41,013 nucleotides of DNA from assembly GCA_903944895.1 (NCBI GenBank), contig CAJATL010000149.1, positions 1 through 41,013 of the forward strand. The letters are read 5' to 3'. Source of the DNA: an uncultured Bacteroidota bacterium (lineage in GTDB: Bacteria; Bacteroidota; Bacteroidia; Bacteroidales; 4484-276). The notes beneath the pieces were generated by a model. It did no database searches, had not been told where the DNA came from, and saw only the letters and a list, made by a program, of their open reading frames with translations. The position numbers and the translations under genes are program-made. Shown here piece after piece: positions 1-7,793 of the stretch (within the stretch, counting starts at the first letter, position 1; each line of letters opens with the position of its first letter).

Positions 1-2331
1 ATTTACAAATCGACCGACGGTGGTGCAACCTGGTTACAAATCGCTTTTCCAAGCACAACCATTATTAGCCTTGGTGTGCAACATGCCAATCCTGATGTTA
101 TCGTCGCCGGTATCGCCTCCAATCTGGGGGTTAAGTATTCGATTGACGGAGGCGTAAATTTTTTAGTTTCCAACCTCACCACAGGTTTCATGAAAGATTT
201 TGCATCGTCACCAGCCAACCCTGATCTGATGTTCGTGGCAATGTCGGGAACCGCAGGATTTGGATTGTTTACCAGCACAACCGGAGCAACCTGGACTGCC
301 ATCAACCCAACAGGCTCAGGACAATGCTACGGCGTGTATGTCGACACTGCCAATGCTAATTTTATTCTGCTGGGTTCTGACAACGGCATTTTCAAATCGA
401 CCGACGGCGGCGCAAACTGGTCACAGGTTCAAACCACCAGTAACTTTGTGAGAGGCGTCGTTAAATTTGGCAATAAATTTTATGCTCCTGTTTATAACGG
501 CGGTATTTACGAAAGCACCACTAATGGTGATACCTGGACTTTATCGACAACCAACTTCATCGAAAAAACATGGCAGGCAGCCGGCTCAACTGATGCAGGC
601 GCGTTATTCGGTAACTGGGGATCGATCTCCAGGAGCAATGGCCAAACTTACTCGCTAAGTGTTGAAGGGCTTACAAACGTTTACGTTCACACGACTGTTT
701 ATTATGCCGACAGGCACGAATTGTGGGCAGGCTCCGAAGGCAGCGGCATCTGGGTTTCAACCGACATGGGCGAAACCTGGCAAAATAAATCCAACGGCCT
801 TCAGGGATGGTGGGCTTATTCCTTCGCTCCTACCAACCACGAAGACTGGCAGGTGAATCGGATGCTGGTCGGCACCAACAATGGTGTTTATGTAAGTAAC
901 GATTTTGGCGAAAGCTGGCAAATCCTCGATCAGGAAACAACCACTTACACCGGAACCATGATCGACCGGACCAACCCCGACAAAATGTGGGTTGGCGGAA
1001 CGATGGGCCCAATTAAGTTTACTACCAATGGTGGCAGCACCTGGACTGTCTCTGCAGGACTTCCTTTCGCGCTATATCCCCGCTTTAATATGTGCAACAA
1101 TCCTTCTGGCAATACCAGGATTTTGCTGAACTACGAACAAATGGCCACAACTTCCTATTTTTCTGACGATCTTGGGGCAAATTACACAGCTTCTACCGGC
1201 TTTACCGGTGTGGCCTATTTTACCGATGCTTCGATCAGGCAGGCAGGTGGAGGTTTCAGCCAAATGGTTTACCTGTCGACAGATAAAGGCATTTATAAAT
1301 CGGCTGATGGCGGAGCTTACACGGCTTGTCCGCAACTTACCGGCCTGGCATGGAGCGTTCTGGGATCGGAAGGTACAGATGTTTATGCTGGCGCTGGCAA
1401 CGGCGTATTCCACAGTGCTGATGAAGGCCAGACCTGGGAAACCTTTAACACAGGCATTGCAACCATCGCAATCTGGGACCTGGTTTATGGCAGCAGCACC
1501 GATGTGCTTTATGCCGGAACTCGTGGTTACGGCGTCTATAAATATGGTGATGACGTTTTACCTCCGGCTAACCTCGTGGTTACGGTGGATCTTACCACCG
1601 TGCTGCTGACCTGGAATGCCCCGGCAAGTGGGTTGCCATTGGGTTACAACGTTTACCGCGACAACCAGTTAGTCACGCTGTCACCAGTGGTTACAACAAA
1701 TTATTCCGACGAAGGCGTTGAGGCAGGAACACACATCTATTGGGTTACTGCAGTTTATGAAAATGAAGAATCGGTTCCGGCAGGGCCGGTGCAGGTTATC
1801 GTTGATGGAACTTTGGGAAAAATCCATGGTTTCGTTCGTGATGCAGTTACAAATTTTACCATCAGCGAAGCGGTTATCACCACCGCTGGTGCCGACAATG
1901 GAACGCTGACCATCATGACTCCTTTTGGCGCCTATTATTCGATGTTGCTAACCGCCGGAAATCATGACGTTACCTGCATCGCCGAAGGTTATCAACCCAA
2001 AACTGTAACAAACCTTCCTGTTGTGGCAGGTGCAAACAAGGGCTACACGTTTTATCTGGAGCCATCCACAACCGAAAATGTAACCGGCATCAGCAATCCT
2101 GATAAAACCATCAACCGGATTTATCCGAATCCTGCCACCGACCATCTTACCATCACCGGAAACCCGGTCACAACGGTTGAAATCCTCAACCAGACCGGAC
2201 AGCGGGTTTTGACTGTAAACGAATTCAGTGGTGATCAAACCATAAATATCGGGAATTTACCAGCCGGCGTTTACACAGTAAAATTTGCAACAAATCAGGG
2301 CATCGACACCCAGAAGCTGATAGTCAGATAA
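1..2331 (+). CDS. Secreted BNR/sortilin-repeat protein with type IX sorting domain (5' partial)
   Basis: The reading frame is open from the first base, so the gene starts outside the window; 776 residues are visible. Residues about 1-510 are a beta-propeller-like array: at least eight copies of an S-T/A-D-x-G-x-T-W type motif (for example STDGGATW, STDGGANW, STTNGDTW, STDMGETW, SADEGQTW), as in BNR/sortilin (VPS10-like) propellers. Residues about 521-600 resemble a fibronectin type III domain, and about 603-695 a carboxypeptidase regulatory-like (CarboxypepD_reg) beta sandwich beginning GKIHGFVRD. Residues about 705-776 are a type A T9SS sorting domain (IYPNPATDHLTI, then GVYTVKF and the terminal QKLIVR), so the protein should be exported by the type IX system and anchored or released at the surface. 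The substrate is unknown; such propellers occur in glycoside-hydrolase-like and adhesive proteins. A strong terminator follows the stop. Confidence 0.9.
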   Translation: MYKSTDGGATWLQIAFPSTTIISLGVQHANPDVIVAGIASNLGVKYSIDGGVNFLVSNLTTGFMKDFASSPANPDLMFVAMSGTAGFGLFTSTTGATWTAINPTGSGQCYGVYVDTANANFILLGSDNGIFKSTDGGANWSQVQTTSNFVRGVVKFGNKFYAPVYNGGIYESTTNGDTWTLSTTNFIEKTWQAAGSTDAGALFGNWGSISRSNGQTYSLSVEGLTNVYVHTTVYYADRHELWAGSEGSGIWVSTDMGETWQNKSNGLQGWWAYSFAPTNHEDWQVNRMLVGTNNGVYVSNDFGESWQILDQETTTYTGTMIDRTNPDKMWVGGTMGPIKFTTNGGSTWTVSAGLPFALYPRFNMCNNPSGNTRILLNYEQMATTSYFSDDLGANYTASTGFTGVAYFTDASIRQAGGGFSQMVYLSTDKGIYKSADGGAYTACPQLTGLAWSVLGSEGTDVYAGAGNGVFHSADEGQTWETFNTGIATIAIWDLVYGSSTDVLYAGTRGYGVYKYGDDVLPPANLVVTVDLTTVLLTWNAPASGLPLGYNVYRDNQLVTLSPVVTTNYSDEGVEAGTHIYWVTAVYENEESVPAGPVQVIVDGTLGKIHGFVRDAVTNFTISEAVITTAGADNGTLTIMTPFGAYYSMLLTAGNHDVTCIAEGYQPKTVTNLPVVAGANKGYTFYLEPSTTENVTGISNPDKTINRIYPNPATDHLTITGNPVTTVEILNQTGQRVLTVNEFSGDQTINIGNLPAGVYTVKFATNQGIDTQKLIVR

Positions 2332-2365
2332 TCGTAATTAAAGCTGCAAAACAGCTTCACCATCG

Positions 2366-2406
2366 AAAAGCTGTTTCAGGTCACCGCATCTGAAACAGCT
2401 TTTTTT
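2366..2406 (+). terminator. Intrinsic terminator of the T9SS protein gene
   Basis: A 14-bp perfect stem (2366-2379 with 2390-2403; AAAAGCTGTTTCAG and its complement) closes a 10-nt loop and runs into a T tract. It lies 35 bp after the stop of the secreted protein. Confidence 0.85.
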
Positions 2407-2448
2407 CTGGTTGATCAATACTATGTGAAAATTTTATGAATGAGATCA

Positions 2449-2589
2449 GTCTAAAAAGGTGATTTAAATTTTATTAATGTGGCTAAATCCCTAAATATCA
2501 TGCACATTAATTGCCACGACCTTAAGGTCGTGGCAATTGATAATCAAGTACTTACTGGGCTTTAGCCCAAAACCAAACAGTTTTTAGAC
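2449..2589. repeat. 141-bp palindromic element, copy 1 (MITE/REP-like)
   Basis: The element is bounded by perfect 9-bp inverted ends, GTCTAAAAA (2449-2457) and TTTTTAGAC (2581-2589). Inside are a 30-bp perfect palindrome centred on TTAA (2509-2538, half site AATTGCCACGACC) and a hairpin TGGGCTTTAGCCCA (2556-2569). A second copy of exactly the same length, about 70-75% identical by eye, lies at 34775-34915 with the same internal spacing. No transposase is encoded in either copy. The architecture suggests a non-autonomous element or a REP sequence moved by a RAYT/IS200-like transposase elsewhere in the genome; that mobilising enzyme is inference. Confidence 0.8.
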
Positions 2590-2666
2590 TAGACTCATGA
2601 ATACGGTTTACCTTTTGCCGCCTCACATCTCACCACCGGCAAGTTACTCCTGTTTCCTGATTCTGC

Positions 2667-5036
2667 TTATTTTCCCACAATCTCAAAATTCTTCCTCAGC
2701 ATATTCCCGTTTTCGTCCATCAGCACCAGCAAATGTTTTCCCAAAGGAGGCTGGAGTCCCATTTTGTGCGCATTTGTGGTTGTTCCCATAAAATCCTCAT
2801 CCACATACCAGAAAATGGTTTGTCCGGGAATCGAATGCGCCGCTTCAAAAACCACCTGTCCAAGGCTGCCACTCAATTCTTTCGGCACATAAATCCGCGT
2901 GTCCTGGTTCGGCCAGATGAGCTGCATGGGATTTTCGCCGGGAATATTGCAGCCCGGAAGCCAGGGTGGAAGACTTTTATAAAAAGGATTTTTCGAGCGG
3001 TAAAACCACTCCATCGCCGGTGGCAGGACAAACCAGGGTTTTGTTACAATTTTCGATGAAGGATAACAACCGGCATTTACGCGGTACTGTTCGCTCTCAT
3101 CAAGATGGGTTAAGATGTGATAGGAGCAACCCGCCGTTTCGAGACCTGCGGCAGGAACAAGAATACTATCGGTTTCGGGGCAGTTTACCGATGGCCGCAT
3201 CCCGCTCTGACGGCAAACAGGAATTTTTACCAACTCGTCCCAGGGCGGCTCAAACCAGGATTTTGGAGGAAGCTCATTAAAAACTTCAAACATGATGGGT
3301 GCCGCAGCCGAAATACCTGTAAGTCCCGGACGGCCTTCGCCATCGGCATTGCCAACCCAGACTCCAACCACATAATCTCTGGTAACTCCCACAGCCCACG
3401 CATCCCTGAAACCAAAGCTCGTCCCCGTTTTATAAGCCACCGGGCTTGCCGACAAAAACGATTCCCATCCTGCCTCGCCTTCCGGGCGCCGGACTTCTTT
3501 CATCGCCTCCAGCGTGCAATAAATGGCCGCTACGCTGAAAATCTTTCCAGGCTTGCCATCTTTACTTTTCTGATCTTTTATCAAAACCGGCGATGGAAAT
3601 TGTGTGACTGGATAAGCAGCGAAATTTTCGGAATATGAAACCAAAGTGTTGGCGAAACCGCGGTAAACCTTGCACAAATCCCAGAGCGAAACCTCTGCTC
3701 CGCCCAAAATGAGCGAAAGCCCGTAATGATCGGCGTGGAAAACGATCGTACTAAAACCTGCTTCTTTTAATTTCAGATAAAACCTATCTAACCCAAAACT
3801 ACTAAGCAAACGCACCGACGGCACATTGAGCGAACGGATCAGCGCCTCATCAGCATGGACGGCCCCATCGTAAGAAACAGCAAAGTTTTTAGGCGTATAA
3901 CTGTTGATGGAGGTGGGAATATCCGCAACAAGCGTTCCCGGGAGTAATTCGCCCTCATCAAGCATGGCCGCGTAAAGAAAAGGTTTAAGTATACTGCCGC
4001 TGCTCCGTGGACTCGTAATAACATCGACATCGTTGCCGTGTTGACCATTTCCGTCGCCACTGGTATTTCCGATATAGGCCAGCACATTGCCGGTTTTTAC
4101 TTCGAGCACCAGAACAGCCGCATTAAAAATTCCGTTAGCCTGCAACGACTGCGAATGTCGTGCAACCGTTTCATTGATTTTTGCCTGCAAATTCCCTTCG
4201 ATATTGGTTGTAACAACTGCGCCGGGATTTAGCGCTGACATGCGGTTAACCAGGTGTAACGCTTCACCGGGCAAAGGTAGCGGCTGTATGGGCAAAGTTT
4301 CTTCCATGGCCAATTCGCAACTCATCTCATCAATGATTCCCTCGCGGGATAATGCTTTCAAAAGCCTGTTTCGTTTTTTTTCAAGGCTTGCACGGTTGCG
4401 TCCGGGATGGATGAGTGCCGGTGAATTAGGCAATACGGCGAGCGTTGCGGCTTCTGCCCAGCTCAGGTTTTCGGCACTGCGGCCAAAATAGCGCCATGCA
4501 GCCGCATCAATACCCACCACATTTCCGCCAAAGGGAGCGTGAGCTGCATAAAGCGATAGGATTTCCTGTTTTGAATGGGTCAGTTCGAGGCGCAAAGCCA
4601 GCCACATCTCGATAATTTTCTCAAAAATGCTGCGGTCTTTGCCTTTCCGCGATAAGCGGATCGTTTGCATGGTGAGCGTCGAGCCACCACTTACGACCCT
4701 TCCTTCGCTGATATTCTGCTTCAATGCCCTGAAAATTGAAAACAGATTGATGCCAGGATGCCAATAAAAATAGCGGTCTTCAAACCTGACGATGCATTTG
4801 GCGAATTTTTCGGGAACCTGCCCGGTGGCCTTGAACCGCCATTGCCCGTCGGTTGTGATGCGCGCCCCCAGAAGCTGGCCGTGACTATCAAAAACAACCG
4901 TGCTTGTTGGGTCGTGGAATAAAGGTTTTGGTAAAGAAAGCCAGAAAAACAGTGCGACAGCCAGGAAAAACACCAACAGCCATTTATAGCTGGGTTTGAT
5001 GGTTTTTATTTTCCTGAATAAATCCTCTGTTTTCAT
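2667..5036 (-). CDS. pbpC: Penicillin-binding protein 1C (peptidoglycan glycosyltransferase/transpeptidase)
   Basis: Bifunctional class A-type PBP that polymerises and cross-links peptidoglycan from the inner membrane; 789 residues from the chosen ATG at 5036. An N-terminal transmembrane segment (about 17-36) precedes the glycosyltransferase 51 domain, with catalytic Glu in VRFEDRYFYWHPG (E86) and the GGSTLTMQ motif (117-124). The transpeptidase domain has the SxxK nucleophile in SGSILKP (S348, K351), SLN (402-404) and KTG (536-538). The C-terminal portion fits the PBP1C-specific BiPBP_C domain. The frame stays open to 5213, but the extra 59 residues carry no family similarity and the ATG at 5036 places the membrane anchor at the normal position. 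In many bacteria pbpC sits beside an alpha-2-macroglobulin gene; none is adjacent here. It is divergent from the OmpA-like gene. Confidence 0.93.
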   Translation of the reverse strand: MKTEDLFRKIKTIKPSYKWLLVFFLAVALFFWLSLPKPLFHDPTSTVVFDSHGQLLGARITTDGQWRFKATGQVPEKFAKCIVRFEDRYFYWHPGINLFSIFRALKQNISEGRVVSGGSTLTMQTIRLSRKGKDRSIFEKIIEMWLALRLELTHSKQEILSLYAAHAPFGGNVVGIDAAAWRYFGRSAENLSWAEAATLAVLPNSPALIHPGRNRASLEKKRNRLLKALSREGIIDEMSCELAMEETLPIQPLPLPGEALHLVNRMSALNPGAVVTTNIEGNLQAKINETVARHSQSLQANGIFNAAVLVLEVKTGNVLAYIGNTSGDGNGQHGNDVDVITSPRSSGSILKPFLYAAMLDEGELLPGTLVADIPTSINSYTPKNFAVSYDGAVHADEALIRSLNVPSVRLLSSFGLDRFYLKLKEAGFSTIVFHADHYGLSLILGGAEVSLWDLCKVYRGFANTLVSYSENFAAYPVTQFPSPVLIKDQKSKDGKPGKIFSVAAIYCTLEAMKEVRRPEGEAGWESFLSASPVAYKTGTSFGFRDAWAVGVTRDYVVGVWVGNADGEGRPGLTGISAAAPIMFEVFNELPPKSWFEPPWDELVKIPVCRQSGMRPSVNCPETDSILVPAAGLETAGCSYHILTHLDESEQYRVNAGCYPSSKIVTKPWFVLPPAMEWFYRSKNPFYKSLPPWLPGCNIPGENPMQLIWPNQDTRIYVPKELSGSLGQVVFEAAHSIPGQTIFWYVDEDFMGTTTNAHKMGLQPPLGKHLLVLMDENGNMLRKNFEIVGK

Positions 5037-5273
5037 TGCTGTGACGATAAATTTCACATGGTCGATTTGCGGGTAAAAGTATGAAATTTGAGACTTTGCC
5101 GGTTTGTGTGACATTAATTCCTGGATTGAATCAGAAACCGGCAATATTTTATGGGCAAACGATAAAAGTTTTGAAAAAGGAATTTGAATAATTATTGAAC
5201 CAAATCGAAACACTCTTTGTTAATTTGCCTTCAAAATGCTGAATATTCTAAATTTTAAACAAATAATTCACTT

Positions 5274-6131
5274 ATGAAAAACTTCATAAACACCAACTTT
5301 TCGATTACAATGCTATTTGTAATTTTCATGATTTCCTTCAGCCTGGCAGGATTTGCCCAAGACACACCTCGTTGCCCCAACGCTGAGCCTACCTACCTCA
5401 ACCGTATGCCTGGATTTTATATCAGCGACTGCAAAAACAGTGATTTCAACGATGCCGAGTTTGTTTATTGGGTTGATGGTAAACCCAATAAAATTAACAA
5501 GGGTGGGAAATATTATGATGTTTGGTATCGGAAAAATGAGGGCGAAACCAAAAAATTCAGCAGTGCACAGATAAACCAGAATTATTATAATGCTGTTATA
5601 AAAATCAAGGGTACAGCTTTAGACAACAAGAAAACGATGTATTCTGCCAGCATCAACGGGAAAGAAGTTTACATCCAGGTACATACAGCCGAAAATTCGA
5701 CTGATGCAGGAAGTTATCGGATCGAGGTTCTGGAGGTTGCCGCGATGGAGCAAAATATTGTGATAAATCTGGACGAAGCTATCGAAAGGGACGGTAAAGC
5801 TGCGATTTATGGAATTTTATTTGATGTCGGTAAATCAGACATTAAACCAGAGTCGGCAGAGGCACTCAAACAAATTACGGATTACCTCACTGCCAATCCC
5901 GCCGTTAAAATCATTGTTGTTGGACATACCGACAATACCGGAACTTACGCCGGCAACCTGACACTTTCGAAAGATCGTGCCGAAAGCATCAAAAATTATC
6001 TGATAAATACCAGCAAGATTGCTGCTTTAAGGTTAATGTCAGAAGGCGTTGGTCCACTTTGCCCCGTAACTACCAACAATACCGAGGATGGCCGGAAACT
6101 GAACCGCCGGGTGGAAATTGTAAAACAATAA
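5274..6131 (+). CDS. OmpA-family outer-membrane/periplasmic protein
   Basis: A 285-residue exported protein. The first about 29 residues form a signal peptide (positively charged start, hydrophobic core, LAGFAQ cleavage region). The middle (about 30-170) is not recognisable beyond being a secreted beta-rich region. The C-terminal part (about 178-285) is an OmpA-like peptidoglycan-binding domain: GILFDVGKSDIKPES, VVGHTDNTGTYAGN and LSKDRAESIKNYL, with the conserved Asp and Arg that bind meso-diaminopimelate. It probably tethers the outer membrane or a partner to the wall. It is followed after 3 bp by another exported protein, so the two are probably co-transcribed. Confidence 0.88.
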   Translation: MKNFINTNFSITMLFVIFMISFSLAGFAQDTPRCPNAEPTYLNRMPGFYISDCKNSDFNDAEFVYWVDGKPNKINKGGKYYDVWYRKNEGETKKFSSAQINQNYYNAVIKIKGTALDNKKTMYSASINGKEVYIQVHTAENSTDAGSYRIEVLEVAAMEQNIVINLDEAIERDGKAAIYGILFDVGKSDIKPESAEALKQITDYLTANPAVKIIVVGHTDNTGTYAGNLTLSKDRAESIKNYLINTSKIAALRLMSEGVGPLCPVTTNNTEDGRKLNRRVEIVKQ

Positions 6132-6134
6132 CCA

Positions 6135-6917
6135 ATGAAAATCAAAATACTACTGTTTATGCTGGCAGCAGGCACTTTTACTTTTGGACAGCAACTACCT
6201 CAGGGCGTAACGGTCGATTCGGTCCCCTGTAATTATGCGCCAGGTTATTTTAACTACAATTTTCTCAAAAACAATGAATTAATCGGTGCAATCCAACCCA
6301 ATTCCTGCTATTTCAGCGGAGTTGAAGAGGATAATCCAACAACGTATTTCTTAGCCGATTTTTACAATGCTTACAAAAGAGACACCTTCAACACTAACAA
6401 TGAAGCGCAAATCTGGATTATGAAAGTGATGGAGGATTATTATAAACCTGTCGAAGTGGACAAATGGCAGAAACTGAATTGCATGACTCCGGAATTTAAT
6501 CTGGATTATCCTGCCAACTGGACCTACAGAACCGAAAAATACGATGGCATTTTCGACAGCAAAGTTATCAACGATAATAAACTTGTGCTGATGATCGAGG
6601 ATCAACGGGGAAAATCAGAAGTAGTCATGCTTATCCGGACACCAAACACAGCCGTATTATCAACAAATCAGGTTATCGAAAGAAATGCCATGATGAACAG
6701 GGCAATCGACGTCAAAAACTATCCGGCTGTGGATTTCGTCATTGGTGGAAAAACCTTTAAGACTGCTCAAAACAATTTTATGTTGCTGATGGAGCAGCAC
6801 CATTTCTGGTATGCTGACGAGAAGGAAATTATCTACATCAACTATAACCTGCTCAAAGATGAGCGAATCAGGTATCCTGAAGTCATGAAACAAATTGTGA
6901 AAAGTATCAGCCTGTAA
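6135..6917 (+). CDS. Secreted protein of unknown function
   Basis: A 260-residue protein with a clear signal peptide (MKIKILLFMLAAGTFTFGQ). I recognise no family. It is rich in aromatic residues and Asn, with two cysteines near the N-terminus (in VPCNYAPG and NSCYF) and a third in NCMTPE. The start is only 3 bp after the stop of the OmpA-like gene, so it is probably the second gene of that operon and may act in the same envelope compartment; this is inference from position only. Confidence 0.7.
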   Translation: MKIKILLFMLAAGTFTFGQQLPQGVTVDSVPCNYAPGYFNYNFLKNNELIGAIQPNSCYFSGVEEDNPTTYFLADFYNAYKRDTFNTNNEAQIWIMKVMEDYYKPVEVDKWQKLNCMTPEFNLDYPANWTYRTEKYDGIFDSKVINDNKLVLMIEDQRGKSEVVMLIRTPNTAVLSTNQVIERNAMMNRAIDVKNYPAVDFVIGGKTFKTAQNNFMLLMEQHHFWYADEKEIIYINYNLLKDERIRYPEVMKQIVKSISL

Positions 6918-7058
6918 CTTTTCAGGAATCAGGATTATGGCCTGTCTTAAAAAAGCACAGTAAGTACATTTTTTTTGTTTTTTCCTGATATTTTATCGTT
7001 TCCGGAGTAAATACAGAAATTTTAGAATTCCAGTATTACAGTGCTTTGGTGATGTAAA

Positions 7059-7091
7059 ATAAAAAAGACAGCCTTCGAAAAAGACTGTCTT
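7059..7091 (-). terminator. Terminator of tRNA-Ala transcript
   Basis: On the minus strand AAGACAG (7091-7085) pairs with CTGTCTT (7071-7065) and the stem runs directly into a T-rich tract. It lies 12 bp beyond the tRNA-Ala 3' end and matches the minus-strand direction. Confidence 0.75.
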
Positions 7092-7102
7092 ATGTTAAGA
7101 AG

Positions 7103-7176
7103 TGGAGCGTATGGGAATCGAACCCATGACCTTTAGACTGCCAGTCTAACGCTCTAGCCAACTGAGCTAACGCCCC
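7103..7176 (-). tRNA. tRNA-Ala (GGC anticodon)
   Basis: 74 nt fold as a full cloverleaf: acceptor GGGGCGT/ACGCTCC, anticodon stem TTAGA/TCTAA with loop CTGGCAG, giving anticodon GGC, and a T-loop GTTCGATTC. Acceptor pair 3 is G3-U70, the alanyl-tRNA synthetase identity element, which supports the alanine assignment. The 3' CCA is not encoded (the next bases are CT). Confidence 0.95.
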
Positions 7177-7190
7177 AACTGTTTTGGGGT

Positions 7191-7199
7191 GCAAATGTA
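7191..7199 (-). promoter_or_regulatory. -7 element upstream of tRNA-Ala
   Basis: The minus strand reads TACATTTGC, an exact TAnnTTTGC Bacteroidetes -7 element, 15 bp before the tRNA 5' end. I see no convincing -33 element. Confidence 0.5.
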
Positions 7200-7259
7200 A
7201 TGCTTTTTTGAAAAAATCGTCATTTCATTCAAAAAATCTATTATTATAAAAAAATCATT

Positions 7260-7469
7260 ATGGAAAAAACAAAATACATCTGCCCAAAATGTGGCAACAA
7301 ACAATACGAAGTGGGCGAAATCCGCACTACTGGTAGCTTTTTGACCAAGCTCTTTAATATCCAGAACAAGAAATTTTCGACACTTACCTGCACCAGGTGC
7401 CGGTACACCGAGCTTTATGCTGCCGACAGCAACCAGATGGGGAACATCCTAGACTTCTTCACAAATTAA
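7260..7469 (+). CDS. Small zinc-ribbon protein (DUF2082-like)
   Basis: A 69-residue protein with two CxxC knuckles, C8-x2-C11 (ICPKCGNK) and C44-x2-C47 (LTCTRCRYTEL), which should bind one zinc ion. The central GEIRTTGSFLTKLFNIQNKKFSTLTC segment matches what I know of the DUF2082 family, described as nucleic-acid-binding zinc ribbons of unknown role. It stands alone between tRNA-Ala and a repeat-rich spacer. The function is not established. Confidence 0.8.
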   Translation: MEKTKYICPKCGNKQYEVGEIRTTGSFLTKLFNIQNKKFSTLTCTRCRYTELYAADSNQMGNILDFFTN

Positions 7470-7499
7470 CAGAAAGATGGGCTATTGACGATGGGTATT

Positions 7500-7660
7500 G
7501 TGGAAGAATGGAAGAATGGAATGATGGAATGATGGAGTAGTGAAAAGGTGGAATAGTGGAATGGTGGAATGTTGAGGCGGTAGCCGAAATCCCGCTTCAA
7601 CGGAAATGGAATAATGGATTTTTGAGGCGTTAGCCGAAATATCATCCTGGCGGTAACGGA
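7500..7660. repeat. Degenerate GGAATGATG tandem repeats and a 50-bp duplicated unit
   Basis: From 7500 to 7570 the sequence is a run of degenerate 8-10 bp units of the GGAAGAATG/GGAATGATG/GGAATAGTG type, all purine-rich on this strand. It leads into a near-duplicate unit with a 50-bp period: TTGAGGCGGTAGCCGAAAT at 7572 and TTGAGGCGTTAGCCGAAAT at 7622, each followed by a GGAAT-rich tail. There is no coding potential. It fills most of the spacer before glyS. Confidence 0.75.
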
Positions 7661-7761
7661 ATCATGGAGTGTTTCAATTTATTGTTTAACATCAACCTTC
7701 CATTGGCACTCCAAATTTTTATATTTTAACACTTTTTTTCATTCATTCCTGTTCAGGATAA

Positions 7762-7790
7762 TTGACCTTAAAATTTTATTTTACTTTTGC
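7762..7790 (+). promoter_or_regulatory. glyS promoter
   Basis: TTGACC (7762-7767) and TACTTTTGC (7782-7790) match the -33 and -7 elements of the Bacteroidetes housekeeping sigma factor, with 17 bp between TTG and TA. The ATG of glyS begins 4 bp after the -7 element, so the transcript would start at or within a few bases of the start codon. Confidence 0.7.
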
Positions 7791-7793
7791 AGC

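Noticed and set aside
3117-3638. A 173-residue plus-strand open frame
   Set aside because: It is antisense to the transpeptidase domain of pbpC and has the basic composition of a shadow frame.
2667-5036. pbpC linked to an alpha-2-macroglobulin gene
   Set aside because: No such gene is adjacent on either side; the flanking genes are the T9SS protein and an OmpA-like protein.
5037-5213. Upstream extension of pbpC
   Set aside because: The frame is open, but the extra 59 residues have no family counterpart and would bury the membrane anchor; the ATG at 5036 fits the usual PBP1C length.
7500-7660. CRISPR array
   Set aside because: The repeats are 8-10 bp and degenerate with no spacers of constant length.
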